From contig CP084612.1 of the NCBI GenBank assembly GCA_025917655.1, positions 1,984,001 through 2,048,000 of the forward strand: a stretch of DNA of 64,000 nt, in the 5' to 3' direction. The position numbers and the translations under genes were made by a program. The notes under the pieces were generated by a model. It was not told where the DNA came from. It worked only from the letters and a program-made list of their open reading frames with translations, and did no database searches. This DNA is from Chlorella sorokiniana. Taxonomy: Eukaryota > Chlorophyta > Trebouxiophyceae > Chlorellales > Chlorellaceae. Numbering within the stretch: the first letter of the stretch is position 1; the number at the start of each line of letters is the position of its first letter. This document shows positions 30,902 to 42,143 of the stretch, in pieces.

Positions 30902-33367
30902 ATGGCGCGGGCTTACCCGGGCCAGGGCAACCCCTTTGGCCCGCTGTACATGCTAGCAGGTCTTCTGACGGTGAGACTGCTTCCGCACGTGCTGCTGGGC
31001 CCCCTCTCTGCCACGCGCTTCTCCCGCAGGATCTGCCACCCCGCGGCCTCTGCTTGGTCTGCTGCGTTGCGCTGCGTCGTGCATCCACAAGCTCATCGGG
31101 GATCGGCAGCTGACGGGCGAGCCGCTGGCAAGCCGAACCGCTACCTAGGTTCCGCCGCACCGACGGTCACCGCCCGCCGGCCCTGGCCCCCTCCCGCTTC
31201 CTCGCAGCTGGGCTGCTCTGTCGCCATCCTGGTCATTGTCAACGTCTACCTTTGGTGTAAGCCTCCATGATCTGCAGCCTTTGACTGCCCGTGGTGGTAG
31301 CCAGGCGGTGCAGGCTCCGAAGCATCTTGGGTACCGTCTGTGCGGCGAGAGCCACCTCTTCACCTTGGGGTCATCCGCGCCCCTCCCACCCCCAACTGCA
31401 GACACCACCTATTACTACGGCAGCGGCTTCATAGTCTGGAGCAATGTGTGCTACATGCAGACGCCCACCAGCCAGGACAGGTGGGCGCGCGCCAGCGCAG
31501 CAGCCGCAGCCGGCGCTTCCGCTCCGCCGCAGCAGCCCCAGGGCCTGCACCTGCATCCCATCCCCGCCCCCTACCTTCCTACAGCGCCGCACCTGGTTGT
31601 CTGTCGTGGCCATCTGAACACCCCCACCACCTTCCCCACCACCCCCTTCCCCCCCTCGGCTGCGCCTCCCTGCAGCGACATCAACATTTGCTACTACTCC
31701 TGGGCGGCGGCGGGCGTCGGCATTTTCCTCTCCCTCTGGCTCTTCTTCATGCAGGTGGGTGCACGACGCCTCACAGCGGCGCTGCCTCTGGGGTACTGCA
31801 TAGGTCGTGTTACTGGCACGTTCAGCAGGGGGCGGGGGTTGTTGAGAGGGTGGCCGCACGTCATGGCCCAGCTCGTGCGCAGTCTCGCTGGCTGAGACAT
31901 GCAGCTCCCAGCTTGCGGTCGAGGCGGCTGCGACCTGGAAGGGTCGCCGTGCGTGCTGGCATCCACACGCTTGCCTGCACAGCCAGGCTGTCGCTGCCCC
32001 TTCAACCCCCCACTAGGGGATCATCTCTCCAAGAAAACACAAGGGCACGCACGCACGCACGCTAATCACTCTCCCTCTTGTTCGCCCCATCTACGAACAC
32101 GACTGAATGTCGCCCCGCGTCCCTGCAGATGTGCTCGGGCCGCTCCCGCCACATCCCGTGTGTGAGGTCATGGTGTGCCTGGTGGCCGTGCTGTGGTGGA
32201 TTGGCTGCGCAGTGACCGGTGCGTGCTGGCGCCGCAGCAGCTGCCATGCCTGCAGTGCAGGGGAGCTGCCGCCCCGGGGCCAGGGAGGGTTGGTTGGGTG
32301 GATGTCGTTGTTTGGGCGCCGGTGCAGACAGCAGTCGCGGCTGCTGCTGCGTGCTGCCCCGCCCTCCTGGCCTCATGTCCACGCCCGTCCCCGCACCACC
32401 CCAGCCCCTACCCGGCCCTTCACCTACCCTCAAACCCACGCATGCCTTCCCCCAAAACGCACGGCATGCAGGCACGATTTACGGCCAGAACGCCGACGAC
32501 TTTGCAGCCAACCCGCCCTCGGGTGCCAGCAACGAGGAGTATGCTGCGGTGCTGGCCGACAAGCAGGGCTGGCGCACGGGTGAGGAGCGGCGCCGCCGCC
32601 GACCGAGGCTGGGTGGCTGGCATGTTTGTTGGTCACACGGGCGACACGAAACACCGCGGTGGCTAAGCAGCCGCCGCATGTGCCACTTGGCTCCTCTCTG
32701 GGTCTGGGTGACGCCGAGAAGGGGGTGTGGGGGCTTCCCTGCCCGGCGCGGCCCGAACGGTGCACCCTCGGTCCTGCCTGGCCCCACCCCGTGCCTGATC
32801 CCCTCTGGTGCCCCCCCTCCCCACCACCCACCACCCAACCCCGGTCCTTTGCTGCAGCCGTGTGGGCGCTGGCGTGGGCGGAGATGGGCATCTGGGTCAT
32901 CTGCCTGCTGGCCACGCTCAAGGATTGCCCGCAGCGCGGCAAGCCGCCGCCGGAGCCCAACATGGCTGGCGGGGGCTACCCTGCGGGTGCGGCGGTGGGG
33001 CAGCGGAGAGCCTGCTGCGCGCGCGTGTGTGTGGTTTCAATGTGGTTGACTGAGGGGGCGGTGCAGCTGTGGAGTGTGGCAGCGGCGGCACATCAGGCGC
33101 TGCCGTGGCGAAAGCTCGCTGCGACATGTGGCTGCCCGCAGCCCGCAATCAGCCCAGCCAACCCTGAAATGTCCCCCACTCCCACCCCTGACCATCCTCC
33201 GCAGGCGCCTACGCCCAGCCTTACACGCAGCCGCCGCCTCAGTACGGTTACGGGCGCCGCCGCCGCCGCAGTACGCCGGGTACCCCCCCCGCCGGCTCCA
33301 CCTACCCGCCCCCGGCCAGTCGCCTTTCCAGTCCAGCGGCGCCCCCGCAGGCTACCCGCCCGCCTGA
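30902..33367 (+). CDS. Four-helix MARVEL-like membrane protein with Pro/Gly/Tyr-rich tail (second copy)
   Basis: Exons: 30902-30970 (MARAYPGQGNPFGPLYML), an unclear one about 31030-31148, 31208-31256, 31402-31480, 31676-31754, 32129-32218, 32472-32579, 32858-32986 and 33205-33367. Hydrophobic segments: SVAILVIVNVYLW (with YMLAGLLT before it), YSWAAAGVGIFLSLWLFFMQ, EVMVCLVAVLWWIGCAVT and AVWALAWAEMGIWVICLLA. An exposed stretch between the last two is polar (TIYGQNADDFAANPPSG, NEEYAAVLADKQGW). The tail reads GAYAQPYTQPPPQYGYG and ends GAPAGYPPA, a low-complexity cytoplasmic tail. One-base slips are needed near 32165 (HIP to VCEV) and three times in the tail. MARVEL proteins shape membranes in vesicle traffic and junctions. 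The final helix closely resembles that of the gene at 18.5-20.3 kb, so the two are probably paralogues. Confidence 0.7.
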
Positions 33368-33720
33368 GTCCGTCCACCGTCTGCGCCGCCGGCACCTGCG
33401 GCGGCAGCGCCGGAGCCGCCTGCGTTTGGCCAGTCCTTTTCTTTTGCAGCGCGGCAGCGGCGCCTGGGCCCCCTGCCATGCACGCCGCACTCGTCCTCAG
33501 CGCCCCACCGCCGCCTGCTCCCCCGTGGGTCCCTTTCCGTCGCTGCTTGCCGCCCCACCCCCAACCCTTCCCGCCCCCTCGCCCTTTTGTGCGTCTGTGT
33601 TCCGTGTGACAAGCAGCGCTGAGCACAAGGGTGGCACCACGAGACAGTGGTTGCAGGAGCCTTGCGGATGTGGGGAGTAGCTGCGTGCCATGGCCCCCGC
33701 CCCGCGTGTCCCGGCCCCGA
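33368..33720. other. Convergent spacer, MARVEL-like gene and VPS50
   Basis: This 353-bp stretch between two stop codons must hold both 3'-UTRs. No exon is visible apart from continuing frames of the low-complexity tail. Confidence 0.5.
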
Positions 33721-36700
33721 TCAAGCGCCCGCCGGAGCGCCGCCCGGGCTCAGCGCCTCCAGGTGGCCTTGCACCTGCGCCAGCAGCGCCGCTTTGTCCC
33801 GCTTCTTCATGCCGCTGCTCTCCGCTATGCAGGCCACCAGAGCCAGCACCTGCGCGGTGGGGAGGGGTTTCACAGCACACGTGGGGAGTGGAGCGGGCGG
33901 CGACGCCCAGGCTCAGCGGGGTGGACCCATCGCTTCGACCAGAATGCAGCCGGGCGGGGGCACTGGTGGTGCGCGTCCCCTCAACACAACACGCCCAGCC
34001 GGCACCAGCCGACGCTCCGCAGGCGCTGCCTGAACCCAGCCCGTACACGGCATGCCCCCGTCCTGCCAGCGTCTCAGGCGGCAAGTCAGCCGGGCAGGCG
34101 CGACCCACCTGCGGTGGGGAGTATTCTGGGTGGGTGGCGGCCCAGTGGGGCAGCTCTGCCAGCGGGATGTAGAAGGCCTGCGGGCGGTGTTATGGGGGGG
34201 AGTCTTTCTTGGGGGCTTAGGGCAGGTGAGCGTGTGTGGTGTGAAGGGGCGGCTTACGGGCAAAGGGCACTGGGTGTGTTTGGGAGGGGGTTATAGGGAC
34301 AGGTGAGTGCATGTGCGTTGAAGGGATGTGTGTGGCGGAGACAGAAGCACAGCGTGGATGCGACGTGTGCTGGCAGCTTCTGGAGGCTTGGCAGCGCCCA
34401 GCAGCCACACTCCCAACCGACGCCTGCTGCACGGACCGCTGCACAGCGGCTGCCGCCGTTGTGCCGCCTGCCCGTTTGCGAACGCCTTCCTTTCCTTCCC
34501 CTCGGTTTCCCACACCCACCTTGACATAGGCATCTGCCAGGCGCAAGTCAGGGGCCACCCCGGGAGGCAGCACGCGAGCCAGGGCCCGCTGCACGCCCTG
34601 CAGCGCGGGGGCAAGGCGGTGCGGCGGCAACAGGCAGACAACCTGTCAGGAAGGAGGCGCAGGGCACCAGCGGCGTAGGGGGCGCAGGAGGCGCTGCGTA
34701 CTCCGCTGCTGTAGCGTTAGGTGGCGAAGCTGCCAGGGTAAGAGAGAGGCAGAGGAAGCTGCGGGACTGGCAGATGCCCGCCGAGCAGCCTTACCTCCCA
34801 CCCCCGCCTGCAGGCCCACCGACATGGCGGCTGCCACTGTCCCTCACACCCCATCCAAATCAACCCCGGGCAGGCACAGCTGCCAGCTTCTGCACAACCC
34901 CCACCTGCAGGTCCAACGACATGGCGGCCCGCCCCTCCAGGCTGCACCGCGCGCGCGCGACACGCCCTCCAGGCACGCCTCCCCAACGTGCGCCGCGGCG
35001 GCGGCCCACAGGCGGCGGGCGGCGGCAGGGTCCAGCCCGGGCACCTGGCAGGGGGGGGGGGGGTGAGCGCGTGGGTTTGTGATTGTGGGGCCCGAGGGTT
35101 GAAGGTGGGGACCGGGGTAGGGGGTGGGGTTCAGGGTGCGGGAGCAGGCTTGCCATGAGCAGGACGAGACTGGCATGAACACAGACCCTGCAGCAGAGGC
35201 CAGCCGACACCCCTGTTGTGCCCCCCCCAAAAAAAAAAAAAAAAAAAAAAAAAAACAGGCCCCTGTTCCCCTTTCCCCTCTGCAGCCCACCCAAACTGAG
35301 CCCACCTGCTCCAGGCGGTCGAGCAGCAGCTCCAGCTGGCGGCGCAGCTCCTCCACCCAGGGCGCGTGCCCGGTGGGCGCCTCCGCCAGCACCCAGTTGG
35401 CGGCGCCCAGCCGCTCCGCCAGCCAGCGCAGCGCAGCAGCAGCAGGCGCGGCTGCGGCGCAGGGAACAGGCAACCGGGGGCAACAGGCATGGGTGAGCGG
35501 GCGAGGAGAAGGAAGGACCGGTGGTAAGGGCAGGAAGCGCTGCACGGCCGCCCCTCGCCGCCAGCCACAGCCCACCGGCATGCACTGGCACGGCCAGGCC
35601 AGGCAGCGCCCGCCGCCTGGCAGTGCTGACACTGCCTGCCCCCTGGATCAACCTTTCAGCCGCTACAACCTGAACAGCAAACCCAAACGAACAGCGTCTC
35701 AGCCCGCAGCACCCACCTGCACGCATGACAAACTCCCGCAGGTCTTCCGCAGCCCCGATGGTGCGGGTGAAGAATGCGTCAGCGGCGGCGGCGCCCTCGG
35801 GCGGCAGCGCAGCAGCCAGCAAGGGGCGCGCTGCGCGCAGCTGCGCCGCCACCGCCAGCAGCGAGTCGGCGGCAGCGGCGCGCTCCAGCAGGCCGTACAG
35901 GTTGCCTGGGTGGCTCACCACGCTGATCTCCGCCGCTGCCGGCACGCCAGCCGCTGCTGCCGTTGAAGGCGGGGCCCCGGCAGACGGCGGGAAGCCGTTG
36001 GCGGCGGCGCGCCCTGCGGAACGCCCGCCCGGCGGCCCCGTGCGGCTGCGCTGCCGCCGCCAGGGTGCTGGGGCCGCTGCCGGGAGCGTGCGCCGGAAGT
36101 ATTGGGAAGCTGCGCTGGGCTGCGGTGGCGCCGCTCCCGCCGCCGCTGCCGCCCCTCCAGTCAACCCCGCCGCGGCCGAGGATGCGCCCGCTGACCCAAG
36201 CGCCCGCGCCAGCTTGGACCCGGCTGCGCCGCAAACAGCTGCTGGTACTTGCCTATGCTGTCGCTCGCGATCCGCGCCACCGTGCCCCTCAAGCGCGGCG
36301 TCAGCGCCTCGGCCGCGCCGCCGCCGCCGCCAGGCATCCCGCCGCCGCCGCCGCCGCCGCCGCCCGCTGCCGCCGCTTGCTGCTGCGCCGCCGCCAGGGC
36401 CTGCTGCTGCAGTTCCGCCAGGCTTACGTCTGAGAAGGCGACGAAGACGTGCAGCAGGTAGAGCTCGAACAGCTCGCAGAGGCCGGCGAAGATGGCGGGC
36501 GCCGCGGAGCCAAGCGGGCTGCAGAAGGGGGGATCGGGAGGGGGGTGTTGGGCTCGGGGTTGGGTGTTGGGGCGGGAGCAGGAAGAATACAGGGAGAGCC
36601 ACCGGCAGGCAGATGAGGAAAGGGTGGAAGCATGACTAGGGTGGAAGGGAGGGAAGGGGAATGATTGCACAGTGTGCAAGGTGGACAGGGCGCGCAGATG

Positions 36701-37033
36701 CAGGCCGAGGTGGACTGAGGGGCGCGACGCCGCTCTGCCACGGACCCATCCCTGGCGCCTGAAACCCCCTATAAAGCTGGCCCTGTCCCGGAGAGCCCCT
36801 CATGCCGCCTCTGCCGAACCCTTTCCGAACTCCACGGCTGAACCGGGAATCGTGGCCTGCTTGATGCTGACACGTGGCGCATCCCGTCTAGCAGACCACA
36901 CGTGCCCCTCCCCAACTCAGCCGAGGGGGCACCCACCGCATCAGCGCCGCATAGTCGCGCATCCACTTGAACATGCGCCAGGAAGAGTTGGTGACGACGT
37001 CCGCCGCGCCGCCGTCCCCCGCCGCCGCCGCCG

Positions 37034-37071
<38 letters not shown>

Positions 37072-37868
37072 TGGCCCATCCACGGCTATGGGATCCCCTG
37101 GCACGCATCAATTAGCAAACCGCAGACAGAAAAGTTTGGGGCATGCGCCGAGCGGTGAAGCAGAGTCCCGCAGCACACAGACAACCGCGCGCAAAGCACG
37201 CCGTGCGGCGTCCCCCCGCATGTCGACGCTCACCCAAGCCCTCCTCCGCATCCGTGTCAGTGGCCGACTCCGACTGCGCGCTGCCGGGGCGGGCGGCGCT
37301 GCCTGGGGGAGCCGGCAGCGGCGTGTTGCTGGTGGTGAGGGGCACCCCGTATTCATCGACCTCCAGCAGTTGCCCCCCGGCTGTCGTCGGTGCCTGCCAG
37401 GCAGGCACAGGGCCAGGATGGGCAGTCAGGCCGAGCCGCCAAGCACGCGCAGCAGGGACGGACGGCAACGCACGGCATGCGCAGCGAGGGTGGCCTGGCG
37501 GCGGGGCAGCGCGGCGGCCGCACCCGCGGAGCCGCCAAAGCCCAGCTGCTGCTGGCGGCGGCGGCGCGGGGAGCCCTGCTTGCGCCACGGGTTGCCCTGC
37601 ACCACCCAGCGCTCAAAGGCCGCCAGCGGGTGCTCGCCGCCGCTGCTGCCGCCGTCTCCTGCGCCGTGCCGCCCCTCGGCGCCCAGCTGAGCAGCCACCG
37701 CGGGGCTGCTGGCCGGGCTGCTGCCGCTGCTGCCGCCGCCACGCTCGTCGCCGCTGCTGGGGCGGCCGCGCAGGGCGGCCGCCAGGCTGGGCAGCTCCGC
37801 CGGCAGCTTCCCCACAGCTCCTTGTCCAGCATGCTGCTGAGGGCCTGTACAGGGGTGTGTGTGTGTGT

Positions 37869-37915
<47 letters not shown>

Positions 37916-40900
37916 GGGATAATCTGGAGCACCAGCCCACAGCTCTTCTTCGCCTGGCAGCTGCCACTCAAAAACCTGTTCGTACGCCTGGCACAGCGCT
38001 GCTGTCAGGGCAAGCACCGTGCTGGCCGCCCTGGCAGCAGCCACGATGGTCAGACCATGCTCGTGTGCAGTAACCAACCGAAGAGCGTGTGCTGTGTTTG
38101 CTGACCCGCCCAGCCCGCCCGCAACAAATCAAGCAGCAATGGGCAAGCTGGCGGGTCACACCCAGCTCCCTGGCTGCCTCACCTCCACGTTGGCGTGATG
38201 ATAGAGGCGGAAAAACTTGGCGCTCTGCCGCTCAAGCAGGGAGCGCAGCAGGGCGCAGGGCGCCCCGCAAACGCCTCCCCCGCCGCTAGCAGCCGCTGCG
38301 TCCAGTCCATGACCTGACCGGTGGATGAAAGGGCAGGATATGGGGGTGGGTGGGGTGGGGGTGGGAGGCGGGCAGGGATGAGACTGGGGCGCGCGGGCCC
38401 CCACGGCAGCCACCACAGAGCACGCTCTGCCGGTGCAGCCGCTGTTTTCAATAGGTGACAGGGCAGCGTCTTGTCGAAACTGGGAGCATGGCCTTGTCGC
38501 CAGTTCCGCCTCGCCGACCCCGCTTTGAGGCCCACACTAGCCACCCCTCACCCCACAGGCGGCTCCCAGCTCCCCCAGCCCGAGGCGCACCTGCAGGAAG
38601 TGCTCGCCCTCAAAGGCGGCGGGGCTGCTGAGCAGCACGCCCACGCGCCGCGCCGCCTCCTCCCAGATGACCCGCCGCCCCGCCAGCAGGCCCGCGTGTA
38701 CCGCCTGCAGTACAAGCCCCCACTCCGCCTCGTCAGAGGTACGGGCCTCCACCTCTTCCAGCTCCGAGGCGGTACCGCGGCGCAGCTCCATCGCCGCCCG
38801 CCCCGTCACCGCCACCTCGCCCTCGCTGCCGCACGCCTCCAGCTCAGCGCCGCCGCCGCCGCCGCCGCTGCTTGCGCCCAGCGCCGCTGCCGCCGCCTGC
38901 CCCCCCCCGAGTCGCAGGCGGCCGCGACACGGCCCCCTCCTCCCCAGCCGCCGCCTGCGCCGCATGACCGCCGCCGTCGCCACACACGCGGTCCGCCAGC
39001 GCTCGGCGCTGGGCTTGCAGGGCTGTGAGGTCGGCCGCGTGCCGCTCCAGCGCCGCCTCGTGCCAGCGCACCATGTGGAAGTGGCTGACCAGCACGTCAA
39101 ACACCACCATCAGCACGCGGGCCAGGCAGGTGCGGAAGAGGTCGGAGGGGAGCAGGCGCAGCAGGTCCTGCAGTGTCAACGGGGGGAGGGGGGCCGGGGA
39201 GGGGGGCTGACAGTGTGGGTGGTCGGCTGGCCGGAAGGGGGTCGTTTGAAGAGGTCCCAGAGCAGGCCAGGGAGTGTCAGGGAGTGATTCCAATGTGCCC
39301 AGGGCCGGCGCACAGGCTGCTGGGATGGAGGCTCGAGGGGCTGCCGTCCCTGCATGCAAGCAGCTGGGCCTCTCTGGCGGACCGCCCCTCCCGGCCACCC
39401 TGAGGCGGCACACACGGGTGCGCACTCGCCTGCAGCCCTGCCGCTGCCGCGGCCTTCTCCTCGCAGCCGGGCGGGTGAGCAGCACGCCGCGCAAGACCTT
39501 GGTGATGGAGGAGGAAAGCGTGGCGACAAAGGCGGCCTGCACCTCGCCCCCAGAGCCTCCACGTTGCCCAGGAACATGTAGCCCTCCAGGACCTGCGGTA
39601 CCATGGGCGGTACGGTGGTAGCCAGGTTGGGCAGTACCGAGGCGGCATCCTGGGCAGCAGCATGGGCAGAGCAGGGGGATGCAAGCGGGGATGGCGGCAG
39701 CCCAGGAGGGCATGTAGATTGGGGATGACAGCGGGCCGTGATCACGCGCTGCGGGCTTTTATCCCAATAGACACTGCCGTCGTTGCGAGCTGCCTCGGAA
39801 ACGGCTGTGACAGCAGAGCGGGGGTGCGTGCTTGCCGTTCAGGCCGCAGGGCCGGCTGCCTGTGTGTCACACACACCCCCACCTTGGTGTAGTGCGGGGC
39901 GGAAGTCGGAGCAGACGGCGGCCAGCGCCGACTCCAGCCGCTCCGTGGTTTCGCCGTACAGGCGGTTGATGGTGGCGGTCAGCTGCGCAGGGGAATGGCT
40001 GGGGGCGGATCGCAGGTCGCACGCGGGTGCGCATCAGGCGCGGCTGCACCGTGCGCAGCCCAACCTCGGGGCCACCTCACAGTTGACAAACCCAAATTGT
40101 GTGCTGATGATAGTTGCATAGCTGGGCAGAAAAAGCACCTGGATGATCCCTGTCGCAAGATACACGTTGCACGCGTTGCAGCCTGCAGCCCGCCCCTGGC
40201 TTGCCGCCGGCCCTCCGGCCGCCGGTGGACCCGCCCACCCACCCACCACGCACCTCCTGCGCCACGCGCAGCCCCTCCCCCAGCTCTTCCATCGAGCGAA
40301 TGCACTGAGCGCACAGGAAGAAAGCCTCGGCAAACTCGCCCTCCTCCTGCGCCTCCCTGCGCGGAGATGGAGGGGTGGCGGGCGCGGCGGGGGCGATCAG
40401 CAGCCCAACACCGCTGGCCGCGAGTAAGACCTGCAACATGCCAACCCGCAGGCTGACCTCTCGCAGCCAGCACCGCTGACCGTGCGAATCTCATAAAAAA
40501 ACAGCGAGAGGAGCGGGGGACAGAGCAACAAGCAACAAGAAGCATTCGCACTTGAGGGCGCGCTGCAGGTTGTTGGCCTGCTGCAGGCGCAGCAGCGCCT
40601 CCAGCAGCGCGGTCAGGCCCTGCTTGCGCCGCGTGTTGCGAGCGATCCTCAGGTTGCTGGCTACCTGCGGCGACAGCGGCAGGACATCGTGAGCAAACAG
40701 GTTCCAGTTGAAGGCTGCTGACCAACGGCAGGGAACGGCCAACCCTCGACCAGGCAGCGCATGGTGTGTGGTGGGCCTGGCAGACGCGCTGACCAGGCTG
40801 CGACGTATGCTGTACTGCTATGCTGGTCAGCTGCACCGCAGCGCAGGCAGCGCGGCCCACCTCCCGCTGCGCCAGCGCCAGCGCCTCCCGCGCCCGCTTG

Positions 40901-41716
40901 GCGGTGACGTGCGCCGACTGCACCTCCCCTCCACCACAGTCACCTGGGCGGGGTGGAACGCAGGCGGGGGCGAATCATTGCACATTTAATGCTTTATTGT
41001 GTGGGCAGGAATGTGCAGGCAGGAGAGGGCTGTCACAAGAAGCAATTGCTAGCTCCAGCTGCTATTTTGGCGCCTGCTGCGGGTCCCCGAGTGCAGGACA
41101 GGCTGTGCGGCGCACCTCCCCCACGCCCGCCACGAATTTGTCGTAGTTGTGGATGACGTGGGTGGACAGCTTCTCGCTGACTATCTGCATTGGCAGGTCA
41201 GGCTATTGATGGGGAACCCGTGGAGGAAGCGGTGCATGGGTGCGGTAGGGGGGGGGCAGCAAAGCAGCGGGAAGCAGGGCCAGGTGGAACCACACGTCCT
41301 TCAGCCCTTGGCACCATGCTCACTGCTGAACAGGCAGATCGCCAACCAGCAAAGATGACAGCATCAAGCGCAAGCCCCAGCCCACCTCCAGCACGCCGGT
41401 GCGCTGCTCTGCCACGCCCTCCAGCTGGGCCGCATCAAAATTGATGGGCAGCTGGCGCAGCTCATGCTCCAGCGCATCAAACAACTCGGGGGGTCAAAAT
41501 AGCCGGGCGGCAGGTCGTTCAGCGCAGCCTCCAGCTCATCCTCGGTGGACTGGCCGCCCACCAGCACGCCATACTCGGCTGCCCCTGCTGAGACGCGGCC
41601 GCCGCCGCCGCCGCGGGCTGGCCCCTGCTGTCGGCGCCCGGGGAGCCGGCCTGCTTGCGCCGCAACGAGGATGCCGAACGCAGTCCAGACACCAACTTGC
41701 CGAAGGACGAGGACAT
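33721..41716 (-). CDS. VPS50: VPS50 / syndetin homologue, EARP tethering complex subunit
   Basis: This 8-kb gene starts at ATG 41716 (MSSSFGKLVSGLRSASSLRR). Exons leftward give LEAALNDLPPGYFDP and LEHELRQLPINFDAAQLEGV (41400-41560), IVSEKLSTHVIHNYDKFVAG (41130-41190), SAHVTAKRAREALALAQREV (40860), VASNLRIARNTRRKQGLTAL and RLQQANNLQRALK (40550-40670), EGEFAEAFFLCAQCIRSMEE (40290), LTATINRLYGETTERLESAL (39920), then the C-terminal half with LCELFELYLLHVFVAFSDVS (36450), YIPLAELPHWAATHPEYSPQ (34110-34180) and VLALVACIAESSGMKKRDKA to TGA at 33721-33723. The order and phrases match VPS50 (CCDC132/syndetin), which with VPS51-53 tethers endosome-derived recycling vesicles. Low-complexity inserts include a glutamine run encoded by (CTG)n at 37036-37068. 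Frame slips are needed near the start (about 41620 and 41490). Minor exon borders are not all resolved. Confidence 0.85.
35229..35255 (+). repeat. Homopolymer A27 tract
   Basis: Twenty-seven adenines follow eight cytosines within an intron of VPS50 (a T run in the transcript). In DNA this GC-rich it stands out. No target-site duplication or element body was seen beside it, so a retroposed element is not supported. Confidence 0.95.
37036..37068 (-). repeat. (CAG)n run coding polyglutamine in VPS50
   Basis: Eleven CTG triplets on the plus strand read as glutamine codons on the minus strand (DQQQQQQ...NGGGG), between GPD and a glycine run, apparently inside a VPS50 exon. Confidence 0.7.
37855..37913. 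repeat. (GT)n microsatellite
   Basis: About 29 GT units with one AC interruption lie in a VPS50 intron (CA repeat in the transcript). Confidence 0.95.
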
Positions 41717-42143
41717 AGCGCCGATCACAAAAACATTTTGCGCCTAAGCGATCGCTACCATCATTGCCATGGACAACAGCATATTGGCAGCCTGCAGATC
41801 AACAGAACAACGCCAACAGCCCTCCTGCTCCTGGCCGGCCAGTCAACCTTGTGGCGAGAGGGGAGTCGCAAGCCACTGTCCCGGGTCACACATCCTATTA
41901 ATCACTACCGCATGTCGTTGCAGCGAATATCAAGGAGCTGGAAGCCGAGCAGCAAAACAGTGTCCAGGCTGGACTGGGGTGGGGCCCCACGATCTTCTTC
42001 GGCGCGTGTGCATTGCACAGTGATAGATAATTCACGTTTTAACAAGCCGGCACGTCTGTGTGGACTCCTGCCAACCACCCCCGCTTCCTCCGCAAGCCAG
42101 AACAGGCCTAGGGCCGCCGCGCGCGCCTGCCAGCCCCTACAAG
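41717..42143. promoter_or_regulatory. Divergent promoter region, VPS50 and unknown conserved gene
   Basis: 427 bp separate the two start codons. The region is AT-richer (ATCACAAAAACATTTTGC near 41725, GATAGATAATTCACG near 42022) than either gene and should hold both promoters. Confidence 0.5.

Noticed and set aside
35229-35255. Poly(A) tail of a retroposed gene or SINE
   Set aside because: No target-site duplication and no element body upstream; the sequence before it is ordinary intron.
37855-37913. Telomere repeat
   Set aside because: It is a plain GT dinucleotide run inside a VPS50 intron, not TTTAGGG or a variant.
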